DNA of 64,000 nt from Siniperca chuatsi. Taxonomy: Eukaryota; Chordata; Actinopteri; Centrarchiformes; Sinipercidae. Shown piece by piece: positions 1-13,000 of the stretch. The notes under the pieces were generated by a model. That model was given only the letters and a program-made list of their open reading frames with translations. It was not told the origin of the DNA and searched no databases. Each line of letters starts with the position of its first letter. The stretch's first letter is position 1. The position numbers were made by a program, and so were the translations under genes. The stretch lies in assembly GCF_020085105.1 (NCBI RefSeq), contig NC_058046.1, positions 12,680,175-12,744,174 on the forward strand, read 5' to 3'.

Positions 1-1004
1 GGTAAAACGGATGCATGGATGAGGAGTGTGGGCGTAGGAACTCAGGCTACACCATGTCACATCACAGCTCTACAGCTCTAAGGCGACATCTACAAAGCAG
101 CACGGGCACGCAGCCGCTGGCTCCAGCAGTAAAGCTAGCTCAATGACGACAGCATGGAAGCGTTACCTGGGACATCACTCTCAGCCGTCCAATACAGCAC
201 TGTGAGGAACACAACAGACAGGGTTGGCCTTTCACACACAGGCTGCCGCTCTGCCAGACAACTGACTGTGCGTCACCATGCAGAGCAACAGGACAAACAC
301 AAAGGGCTCTACAGAGATTTGGGCGGGAGATTGGTGGTTTAGGATTTACGGCTCTCTACTTTTCCATGTGCACACTGTCCTCCATTTTATGAATATCAAT
401 TTAATGTTTACTTAAGAAACATCATTATCTCAAAGAGTAATAAGCAGTCATTCTGTGCGGGCAGAGCTCATTATTTTCCAGACAGATGTATGAGAGATGC
501 TTGTAGATTAGAACTGCAACAAGAGACATGTCATCTATCAGTGCTGATGACAGAAAGGTCTATCTAATGACCATTGGCCGGTGGCTGACAGCACTGCTGG
601 GAGGGCTACAGCCATACAATCTACACAGTTAAAGCTCCTCTGATGACTGATTAGTTTTGAAAAGTCTATATAAATCTGCAGCCAGTGAGACGTGAGAGAA
701 AAAGGACTGGACACGTCTCTGGAGTAACTTCAAACAAAAAGAAACATGATTTTCCAACTGGAGCATCTGCAATGGAGTGGACAACATGGATCATCATTCT
801 CTTTCGCACATTATAAATTGGTTTTCGCTCTGCTCTTTAAAGTGTGATATTTCCTGTCAGTTGTGATTAAGAGAACTTTTTTTTCAACAACAAAAAATAA
901 AGGAGCGCTGCAGTCAAACAGATTACCTTTAAATGTATAAAAGTTCATTTTTCAGTTTAGAAAAGAGGGCATGCTTAAACTGACCAAGTGTTTTGTTCCC
1001 TTAC
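1..1004 (-). other. gapvd1: gapvd1 intron at left edge
   Basis: This stretch follows the donor site of the last gapvd1 exon in the window (CCCAAAG|gtaaggg on the minus strand, exon end at 1005). I found no further exon here. The family sequence expected next (the PIPFRKK-type segment and then the VPS9 domain) is not readable in any frame, so the rest of the gene lies beyond the left edge. Confidence 0.7.
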
Positions 1005-4000
1005 CTTTGGGAATGGCTGACACAAAACGTTTCTTCCACCATGGTCTGTTGCGATCAGACTTCTCATCGTCACTGTCTTTCCTGTCCTCAGCCTTTGGAT
1101 GGAAATGACCAAGATAACACTTAGACCCTAGCAGGTAGATTATTACACACAACAGCTGGAATTCGCTACAAAAGAATTATTTTCAAGCTGTTCCTCAGCA
1201 GCATTAGTAAAAACACAACTGTCTATGGCAATAACTAAGAGCGCCACTGTAGCTGGTTACCTCTCCTTTCAGGGAGTCCTTGCTGGGGGACGAGGACGGT
1301 CCTAAGGCGAATGCCCCGGCAGGGTCACGCTCTTCAACTGCTACCCGCCGATTAAGGCCGGGGTCACTTGTGGGCCGGCGGCCTGGGCACACGATGTCAG
1401 AGCTGCGGCTACGAACCAGCCTGTCAGGGAAGGAGTGGCGCTGCTTGGTGTGCTCCAGCTCAGCCTGGGCCAGGTAGTGGGGCGTGAAGAGAGAGTGGCG
1501 CGTCTCTGGCCCCAGGGCACTGGCTTCAGGGATGGGAGGATCTGGGGGAGGGTGAGGGGGCCTGGCGTAGTGAACTTTAGGCCTCACTATTGTTCCAGTG
1601 GAGGAGCCTGAGGTAATAAAAGAGAGAAAATAAAAGATTGAGAAAATTTAGTTGATGGAATTTTTCCAGATGAAAACAGATAATATTATACATCCCTGTG
1701 CACTTTGTATGATCAGTTTTCATTACATTCTCTCTGATCTTTAAGTTACTTACTTACGAGCTCACTGCACAGGCTTCTTAAAGACTTTTTTAGAGAATTG
1801 TTTTCAAAGACTTAAATATACTAATGAAATTAGTAAGGTAAGTAATGAGGTAGTGCTGTACCACAAAACCTCACTTGTTCTTAAAGAGTAGTTGCTAAAC
1901 ATTATAAAACCAGTAGGAAAAAAAACACCTCAAAAGTGTAGGAGAGTGTTAAAGAGAGATGTTAGTGGGAGATGAGCCCTAGGTATAGGTAGGCCACCTG
2001 TTCCAAGGGTACATTCTCTCTCCTGAAAAGCTTCCAATGGCAGCCTCGTGCCATGAGCACAGTGGGACAAGGGGACAGTGCCAAAGAGCCTGGGGTGAGG
2101 TCTCTCAACCTGTCATCCCTTCACCTTGCCACAGACACACAGCCACGACCATTCCTCTCACACAATTTCCACCTGCACTACAAACAAAATGCACAGGAAC
2201 AAAGACTGCTAAGAATAATTTGGGATACTAAATGGGCCAAATGAAATGACATTTCACTTGCACTTAATAACATAATATGTCCAGTAGTTGGGGTAAGGCT
2301 TGTGTGAGGGGGCACAGGCACTCTTTTGGTTAATTTCACAGAGCTCAAGCTGTTCTGCGAGCCTGTGAAATTAGGGTAGGGATTTAATGATACTCATTTC
2401 TAGCTCTGATTGGCTGTAGAGCATTCTGGGAGCGCAAATTACCTTCACCGGAGGAGAGGGGATCGAACATGGCCAGTAAGGAATCGGTCTGTGAGGGTGG
2501 AGATGTCAGATGATGTGCTCCTGTAAAAACACATGAGAATACTAGACAATTAAGAGCATTTACTAAATTAACCACTGATGCACAAATGCACATTACTGTT
2601 ATTTTAACAAATAGTTTATAGCGTTAAAAAGTTAAAAAGATTATAGCCTGGCCACCAAATGTGATTCCCCAGCCAGGCTAACAAAGAATATTTAACTCTA
2701 CACTAAAACTTTAAAGTAACAATTACAACTATTGAGAACTAAGACAGTGATTAAGCTGGGTGGCAGCTGTAAAGGTGACAGGGATTGATAGCTGTGGCTG
2801 ATGCTGTTAAGACCAGATAGACACTGGACTGATGGCTTAGCTGGCCTAGCAGGGATGTGACACTCTCCTACCGTGGACTGACTCCTCCCCATCTGGACTG
2901 GTCACAGAGTCCTTTCCTCCGAAGTCTGAACTGCACTCTGACCGCAGGTCCTCGATCTTGTTGGGGATGTCTTCTGAGGTTGCACTGATACCTGCAGCAG
3001 GGAAAAAAACAACAACACAGTGTTGACATTCAGGAAACACAAGCAACTCAATACAGTAAAATATTTTGGCAGCAGTCAAAAAACAGAACCTGCATGTTCA
3101 ATGTCTCTCAAACAAAAGAGGATATTTTTCTCTTTAGACTATACTGCATGGTCTCTCTCACATGGGAACCCACTGGGAACTCTAAATTGGTAGCGTAAGC
3201 TCCCGTGGGTTTGGGGAAAGACAAAGATAAGAGTGATCATCAAATGCAGAATATCCATCGGCCGGATCCCATGGGACGTTTTCCTGTGAGCTGAGCCAGG
3301 AACATCATCGCTGGCTTCTTAATCTAGGATACTACTTCATGCATGTCAACATAGCATGTCCAACTGAGCCAACGGAAAAAAGACAACCAGCAATAACCTG
3401 TGTCATACAGAAAAATCCACACTGACCCCACTACACTGGTTAACAACCCTCCCAGCAACATCACCACGCAACACAGAATCAAGGAGGGTGAGAAAGAGTT
3501 ATTATTTGTCAGTTGTTATTTAACCAGAATTTAACAATGCAGATCAATTCATGATTCTTTCAACTTATAGAAGACAAAAGAGACTACAAGATCAAAAACA
3601 GAAATAGAACCAAATGTTTTAGAGAGAGGAAGTAGATGTTAGAGAGAGGAGGTGAGGGAGAGAGTGGCTTAGATTTATACCTGAGACAACACTGAGGCCT
3701 GGTGTGCTAGGTCTCGAGCTGACCTCTCTGACCTCGGTGTCATCTGAGGTACTGCCAACCCCTGAGCAGCTCTCCAGCTCCTGCAGACGCTCCTCCTGTT
3801 TCAGGTCCGGGGCTTCTGCAAATGAACCAAAATGGAAAATATATATATATATTGAGAAAAAAAGACATCTCAGAGAAGAATGTGTACTTATCTCACTTGA
3901 AGTGTGGATGAAGTACCATTTCAAAGAAAATCATAATCCACTGTACTCGTGGCAGTTTACTAGAGATGATGGCCATTCTCTCTCTCCACCCCCCTCTGTT

Positions 4001-7000
4001 AAGATTATTTGGAAACCAAGTGCGCACATATGCATGAAATCAAACAAAGCATACATTATCATGTCTTATAACTGCCAAACCAAACCATAAAGCTAGTACG
4101 GCCAATTCTTTGGCTACCCAATGGAGCTGTTGGGTCTAACCCAGAGGCTCCATACTAACAGCAGTACTCATTTGCATGCTCGTTAGTAATAACGTGTTGG
4201 TGAAGTGCTCTTCAGAGTGTAGTTTTCTGCTGCCTAGCCATGAAACAAGCGCTGTACTCCAAGCAAGCCTCCGATCGTGCTATTACTGAGCAGAACAGGG
4301 GCAGCAAACGGAACAAAAAGCAATCAAGACACTCATGCATGTCATTTCTGTACTGCACATATTGCAGTGGTGTACAACTTCAATTAACATAAGGCCCAGG
4401 CTTTTCAAAGAAACACTTAACGCTGTTAATAAAACACTCTACTGATTTTCACAAAACACTGCTTTTCAAAAGGGGGAGTTAAGTACATAATCTCTCATCA
4501 TTAATAAAAGGTTTGGACTGTATGTTCAATTTGCAAGAACAGACAAAGAAAATAGATTTTATTCGCATTTGGATTGGCACAGTGGCACAACTGATGTAAA
4601 CTGATGCCCTGTGTGATTATTGTCATAACAATGCAAGATGTAAACACCAGTCTCAGAGCAATGCAATGTTAAGTCTAGCCAGATAAAAAAAAACTGACAC
4701 CATGTCAACTGACTGAGGACAGCTGCTGTCCTTGTGCTTCCCTCCCCACTGCTCCACCACAGGTGCAAACACACCTGGTGGTCCCTCTAAGGAAACCCTG
4801 AGCTGCCTTTTACTGGCACACACAGATATGCCCTGAAAGACAGGCAAGTGCACACAAATATGATGACAGATGACAGATGCACGCACACATTTTTGGTATA
4901 GAATGCCATGCAACCACACCTGGTGTCCCAACCCCCACTATATTGATCAAATATAAATATGCATGCCTACACACATGTTCATGCAAACCTGCATCTGAAG
5001 CTGTCATGGAGATAAAGTGCAAGAATGAAGACTATAACAACAGCAAAAGAACAGTCAAACGGTTGTCTACAACAACAGAACGAAGCTGGCTCCCTACCTG
5101 AGTCACTGGGAAGGACCTCCACGCTCCAGGCCTCACTTGTGGTCTCTGAGATGGTGGAGCCATAGGGGTCCAGCAATACTGAACCCGAGCCAGGAAGACA
5201 CAGCAGGCTGCCGAGCATGTTTTCTGCAGCTGCCCCTGAGAGCACACAGAGAGAGAGAGAAACAAAGAGTCAACCGACTTCCACAGCATGAACCAGCTTT
5301 TTTTGTCTGGAAAAGTGTTGGACCAGCAAGAAGTCACCTCTATAGTCACAAAGTCATCTTGAAGGCACCTTTTTGTTCTTTACGGAGCCTCTATGTGTTG
5401 TTACGGCACTGGTGTTGATTCATATTCTGTCATTAGTTCTAATAAATTATTCAGATCTTAAATATGAGCAACATGTGAACTTGAGAATGCCACTACAGAA
5501 ATTATTTTTTTTTTCAAATGCAAAATTAATCATTTAGTCTATTAAATTATTTTAAAAAACAGTCAAAAATGTCTATTTCAACTTCTGAAAGCCCAAAGTG
5601 AAATCTTCAAAGTGCTTTTCACTGAAAAGCAGTTAAAAACTCAAAGATTTCCATTTCACAATGATATAAAAACAGTAAAGTAGCAAATCCTCACATATGA
5701 GCACTGGAACCAGCAAATATTTGGCATTTTTGCTTGAGGAATGACTGAAATGCATTTGCAAATAATACATTTGCTTTCAATCCACTTATCAATTTAGTGA
5801 GTAATTGTTTCAGCACTATATGGTACCGAATGTATTGATTTCGTGTGTTGTATCTTAATTAAAACCTGTTCCATCAGACTTTTACAGGTCTGACTTTCAA
5901 ACAACACTGTGAAGTGGCCTGAGACAAGCAAACACACTAGATAAACCCTCTGTAAATGTTTGTGTGGACGGAGCTTCAGAAAGGGTGAGCTTTTCATACA
6001 GAGACACAGAGAGAGTTGGAGGTCACATGCATTTCATGCTGGGACCCACAGGCACATATACCACTGTGCCAAAGGTCAGAGGTTAATGGTAATATCTCAC
6101 CCTGCCCTAGCCTCCAGGGACATGACTTTGAGCTGTTGATTAAGCCTAGCATCACTCACATCCAAATTACGGCTTCGCCCACCCTCCCACAAAGTCCTCA
6201 GCACAGCGTCCCTCCATCTCCATTTGAGAAGCCGTGGCTTAACAAGGTGGAAGAATGCAAAGGACGGGGAAAAGAGCTAGCAGGTGTGAGTGGGAGTCAG
6301 TGGCCAAGGCTCAAGACCGAAAAGTCGACCTGTGGTAGTGGCGCCCTCATGCTTCCACTTCATGGCACACGCACACCATGAGCACGCATGCATGCCAGCA
6401 CCCAGGCAACAGTGTGTACTGATGTTGGCGGGGGCAGGGCTCTCATTGGCGGTGGGAGAGCTCTATCCCGCTGTCCGTGTTTACAGTCTTCAAGGTAGGG
6501 GCGCAGAGTACTTGTCTTTCAGGTGGATGATTAAATGAGTGGCACAACAAGAAGTGAAACAATTAGAATTTCTGCCTCATTATCATGGTAATCTTATCAG
6601 TGGGATAATGAGGTATTAATGGATATTTAATGTGCATCTCATAACCCAATCCCTTGGAGAAAACACATAAGGAAATCGCTGTAAATTCACTTAATGATGG
6701 AAAAGTCCCCCAACGCCATATTCCGAAGAATGAAAAATGGTGGATGCAAATGAGAAGGAACCAAGGTCAATAAGACTGCAGGGACTGAGTGAATGTCAGA
6801 GAGAGAGAGACGGATAGAGAGCGAGATAGGCAGGGGGAAGGCTGTGACGAAAAAGACTGAGGCAGAGGAGACAGGAAAATGAGGGTATGAAAAACATGAA
6901 GACTCAAAAATTCTGTCTACAGCTGGTTTCACATTGGAGGTACCTGTTATCTGTACAACCTGTGTCTTACTGACATAGTTTAGGCTCAACAAAGTGCAGA

Positions 7001-10000
7001 GGCTGAATAATAATGCATGTACTTATTACCCACTGCTACTGTGATAAATGCAAGCTAATTTCAGGATATACTCCCAGAGACATGTAGAAAAGAACTTGTT
7101 TTGCACCTTGAGTCTATTTTCTATTTTCATCAAATGCATCCACTTCACTAGAGTATTCTATCAATTGAAAGATAATTGGAAGATAATTGCATATTCAGTC
7201 AAATCTAAGAGTCAGTGGCAGCAGAATGAAAACAGACACAGTGTGATATTGGTCATTTTGCTTCATCTTCAGACTTCACAATCAAAAGATGAATATTACC
7301 AACTATTATTCAGTATTTTTTCTTAAATTGCAAAAGTATAAATACCGAGATATACTGTATTACTCAAACTAAGCATCGTTTAAAGTTAAGATTTGGTAGT
7401 GAACCAGGAAATCGCATTACAACAATGGCACTGAATTTGGAACACAAAAAGACAAATTTCATACATCCACCTAAATACAAAACATATAACACTGTATTAA
7501 ACCTTGTTCACAGAAACAAGAAACACTGGCCTATATTATTACAAATTTACTTATAATGTTCGCTATTTAAATGCTGAAATGCAATTCAATTGAATTTTAA
7601 ATCACAGAAAACTATCATGATCAAATAACAAGGGCCTTGCTTGTGTATAAGAAGCAAGAACCTAGGCTGAATTGAAGACCTGCCTTTTGATGCTATTTCA
7701 CCCACATACCACAAGGTGATGACATTTCCCTAAAATCTACTTAATCAGCAGTCAGAGAGGTCCCCGTGTGCAGTAAATTCATCTCAATGTGCAAAGATCA
7801 CACAGGCTGTGCAGATCGATCAATTTGCTTACTGATGCAGGGAGTGAACGTCTACAAATACATGTAACAAAGCCATGCCCCACCTGCTATCTCCTGCAGC
7901 CGATCTTCATCCATGTTGGGGTCAAAGTCACTGCCAAGCACATCAGTGCTCCAGGTTTCGCTGACCGTCTCAGAGATGTCCCGATCATCTGTCAGACCCA
8001 TCATGTCTCTGATCTCAAACTTGCGCAGTTTATCATCCAGGTTGTCCTGAGTGGTGGCTGAAAGAGACATGCAGTATGTTAGACTGAATATCTTTCATCT
8101 GTAATCTTTCTCATCGTTCATCTGTTTACAAAATTGCTGTGTCTGAAAAATATATAGTTATGCTTCCAACTCAACATTCAGAAATACACACACATACCCT
8201 GTTCATGCTCCAAAAGCTGTAGAGCCTCCACCCCGTTGCTCCCGGATGGTCCAGCTCCCAGCTCAGAAACAGACTCTCCCTCCAGGTCCAGAGATGACAC
8301 AGAGTTAGAACGATTGGATGGACCTGAGGAACAAAATTAATCATTAATTAATTAAAACATCTGACAACATTGACAACACATCCGCAGCACTTAGGAAACA
8401 CGCTGCAAATACACACAACTACAACGGAACTGTTTCCAGAGGACACTAAAAAGTGCTGAACACAGCTTGGACACGCTTGTTGTTGCCACGGATTCTGACT
8501 CATGAAATTATTAAAGTCGGGTTTGTGTATCATCCATGTTTATGTTGTGGGTTTCTGACTTCTGCCGCTGCTCTACTCTGCGCATGCAATAAAAGTGACC
8601 GCTGCATGCATCTTGCAAGATCTTGCAGAGGGAAAAAGTGGAATTCTATCAGTAATTTGAATGATTTGAGGAGATTTAGTGTTTATGACAGATGTTAACC
8701 TAGGAAATGCTATTTATGTGCACTTGGTCACTCCAACGTTCATAACAGGCTAGTCCGTCTGTCATCACTGATGAACCTGGTTATAATGATTAACAATAGT
8801 TTTCCAACATTTTTATTTCAAATTTCTTCAAATTGACCTTAATTTTCAGTTTCAAAAATTACAAACTTTTCTTAAAATCTGCATGCTTCCACGAGGTGCA
8901 AAGTGGAGAAACAGTACACAACAAAATAACAGAAAAACAATGAACGGATGATACGGACTGGACTCAATTTCATGCATTTGTGTATTTGGTTGTGTTGTGT
9001 GTATTTGCAGCATGTTGCTAAATGCTGCACGCTAAATGCTGCATGTGTTGTCTAATTGATGAAGAGGTTTTCTTAATTTCTTTGTGTTTTGTCTATTTGC
9101 ACGTGTTTTCATAAGCTGCAGTGCGTTTGCCCTTGTCTGGCACCGTATATAAGTGTGTGACGAAGACAAAAAAGCAGATGGAGACCGATTCATAATCACA
9201 TTGATGCGCCTCCCCCAAAGCAAAAACATTTTTTACTTTCCAAGTTTTCTGATATTACTTTGAAAATACAAAAGAAAAAGCAATTTGCAATAGCAGCAAT
9301 TAGTTTTTTGTTATGTTTTAGCTTTATGTGTCATCAGACTGCAGACTGACCCTCTGAGATGCCTTCCAAGTTGTCACTACAGAGGGAGAAGCGCAGGGTT
9401 TTGTCTGGTTTACCATGCAGCTTAGTATCATCAGCATGGCCGTCCCCCTGGGCCCCATCAGCCATCTGCAGGTTCAAAACCTAGAGAGCAGTGGAGAGAG
9501 GAAGAACAGACATCAAATATCACTTATGTTTGGTTGCAAACTTGCTTTGCCATGAGTCCTTCTTGTCAGAGGCATTACCTCATTCAAAGATGGCAGCAGA
9601 CCATCCACCTGGATCAGGGAGTTTTTACATGAGATACAATGTTTCTTATCAACATTGCAAGCACACACAAAGCACTATATAACTGCACTACCACACTACT
9701 ACAATGCGTGACACCGACTCTAAGAAGTCTTACTACCCTTCAATGACAGGAAAAAATATGACACTGAATGTATCACATTATCATCTCTCCTGCAAATGAG
9801 TACATTAATTCAAATCACATTACCTCATTCTCTGACATCATCCCAGGGACAGTCTGGGGACCAGTTCCGAGTGAAATCACCAGCACCTCCTCTGGCATCA
9901 GCTCCTGTAGGGATTCTTGGGAGCTGGCCTCTGCCTCCCCCTCCTGGGCTATGTTGGTACGGCTGCGGCTACGAGCAGCTGCTGGTTGGCAGTTTGGAGG

Positions 10001-13000
10001 GAATTAGTAGGGAACCACTGTTATTTTCTGATTCTAACATTCAGAGGACACTAAATAACAACATATGGTAAATGGATTTAGGCAAACACATTCAGGTATT
10101 CATGTTTCACCAAACAACATTTGTGAAAATGAACAGCTCTAGCCCAAAGCTTGAAACTAGAACCAAGACTCTCATCTGGTATATCACACCAATGCATTGC
10201 CTCTAACAACTATTCATAAGAAATGAGAATTACTTTAGCGGCTAATAATGTTTCTACTTCTAAATGAGCGATAAGTCACAATGGTTTTATCAGTTTCACA
10301 AAGAAAATGTGAAAATTACCCGTTGAACGTTTTCCAATTCTTTCGTTATGTAGCTATACACTGGTGTGACATTAAAGACGAGTTTCTCTCTCGTTAGACA
10401 GTAGTTAGTTAACAATAATAAAGGCTGAGCTTTCTTTTAGCATGAACGTTTTTGAAATCTGAAAATGGTATTCCCACTGCGCACAGTTCACTGGTCAAGC
10501 TGAAAACACACACACACACAAAAGCACATAGACAGCTTTGCTCACAAAGTCTCTAGAGAATACTAGAACAAAATTATTTTAGCAACATTAAAAGTAGAAC
10601 TTATAAAACAATCTACATGAAAATATGAACATGAAATAAGATTTAAGTTGACTCTAGATATTATTTGGTGTGATCTGTGCTGAAACTCACTTCTCCAATC
10701 ATCTCAAGAGAGTTACATAAATACAATCAAGTGGATTGTAATGTGGTCACATACCACATTACATTCTGGGTTGTGTTTCCATCTCAATACAAGTATTTTT
10801 ATGAATGATGCTTGCATCAAAGCATGAATAGGGAATTAATTTGAAGAACATGAAAAGGATGCTGGTTATATTACACATTATTCAATAAGGAAGAATTATC
10901 TCAGTTGAGAATTTTTTTAAGAAATCTGAAACCCTATATGTACTCCAATTAATTCACAAACATAAAGAGCCAATATAATCACTAAAAATCCCTGATGTTG
11001 TCCCTATAATTAGTTTTGCTCTTACTCTCTCAGAGATGAGTAGATGACATATGTGCTATTAAGAACACAACCACGCCATCACAGAGCCACCATCATTGTG
11101 GAAAGTAATTGCACTAGTGTCTCCTTTATTACGACCACAACTCAGGCACAGACCAGAAGGAGGAAAGGTGGAAGATAGATTTTTCCCCACTCTACCTGAT
11201 AATGAAAAGCCATAATCCGCTGAATGAGGAAGCAAAAAGGGGAAAACTTAGAAAACAAAATGAGTGGAAAAACATCTTAGCTCTAATAATGAGCCAAAGC
11301 ACCGTGCAAGGCAAAGCAAGCATGGTGAGAGCACATGGACAACAGCACTGCTAGGTAACAGTGGCGAGGCAGGGAGGTTACTGAGCAGCTAAGAGCATGT
11401 TATCTAACACGCAGCTGGGGGAAACAACAGATACATGGGTTAAGTTTTCTCTAGCTGTAACACGACTGACAGGCTACCCACCAAAAGGGGTTACTAATGG
11501 AATGTGAGACAGAGTGGTGGTTGTGGGGTCCCAGGATGTTATAGCGGCTAAGTGTTGTCCTGGTCATTCATTGGCAGCACAGGAAGAAAGGAGAAGGACA
11601 AGGTAGGGAGTTGGAGAAAGAATACAGAGTACATCTCAGAATTGAAAAGTATCAAGTCAAGATTGTGTGTATAAACATCGTATTTCAGAGAAGCAAGCAC
11701 AAGTGGTTAATTTCTAATTAAGGGGGTGTTGCTACAGCATCATTTGTCTTGAGAATGCTAATGAAGGTAGTCTATGCATCTTTTCCATCCATTCCAATTA
11801 AAATGAGTTCATTTATATTTGGTAATTTAATTGGTTGTCATTTCTGTAATTGAGCCTCAATCCAGGCCATGCTAATTATCTTCATAACAAGCTGAGAAGA
11901 AGCTCATTAGCTTCCTATAAAACACGGGCCTTTCACTAGCCTTCACCACTCAACTCTTACTTCTTTATTTTGCTTCTCATTAGACAAACTATTTCACTTC
12001 TATCTTCCAGTTCTTGTTTCAAATTGTGATATTCCTATAAAGCAAAATATGCCTTAGATTCTCACATCAGGAAATTACAAGAGGTCGCATCATATCGAGC
12101 ACATCAATACATGTATTCTAAAAACCCAGAGTGGCAGGAAGACAAAGGCTTAGAGGCCGTGGAGGTAGGTACCTATGGGTAGCCTGTTCTTCTTGTTGGC
12201 AGGAGTGGTAGCTGGGGAGAGCTGCGGGGTGTTGGAGGGAGTGAGCTCCAGACTGTTGCTCTTTACAGTTCGAGACCGGGGCACGTTGGCAAGCAGGGTC
12301 TCCAGAGCCATGTGCTCCTCCTCCCGAAGGTGGTCCCCTGCCATCACACTCCGCACAAAGTCCACCTATGCAGGAAGTGGAAGACATTATTCTTATGAAC
12401 ATCACAATGAATCACTCATTGGAAGTCGACAGTTATTCTCAGGAAGGGTGTGAGATGACAAGTTTGCACTTGCCAAAGTCATGTTCTACGTAAATCTAAA
12501 CTGTCGCTGGTACAAAACATGGGATTACACATCGCTTTATTAGAGTTCACTGACAAAAGGTATTTTGCAATGAATGGAGGGAAAGAATCAACACAAAAGC
12601 CACACACACAGCTTTCATACACAAATAAATCAAAAGGCACTTGAGATGCCTGACATAAAGGTCAGGTCACTAAGGTCATGAAGTAAGAATGCATAAGTCT
12701 TATCTCTTGCCATATTTCTGTTGTGTCTGCAACTATATGTAAGTTGCCTGGACAAGTTACTTAACTGTGTTTATCACACGTCTATTAAATATTTCACATA
12801 CTGCTGGCATTCCAGTAAAAGTGACACTTGTGTAATTCCCTTTATTAAATGTGACCTTCACAGTCATGATTTAACTGCGAGTAATTTACTTGTAAACATT
12901 GCAAAATGATAGGTCAATAATGAGGGCACATAGAAAAGCTGCATTGGTTAATGGTCACAAGAAAACCATTAACAATACTGACTGGAGGACAGTAACAAGA

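Noticed and set aside
4559..5418. Overlapping open frames of 70-105 residues around the gapvd1 exon at 5.1-5.2 kb
   Set aside because: Only the frame with AAAENMLGSLLCLPGSGS between clear splice sites belongs to gapvd1. The rest are shadows or intron read-through.
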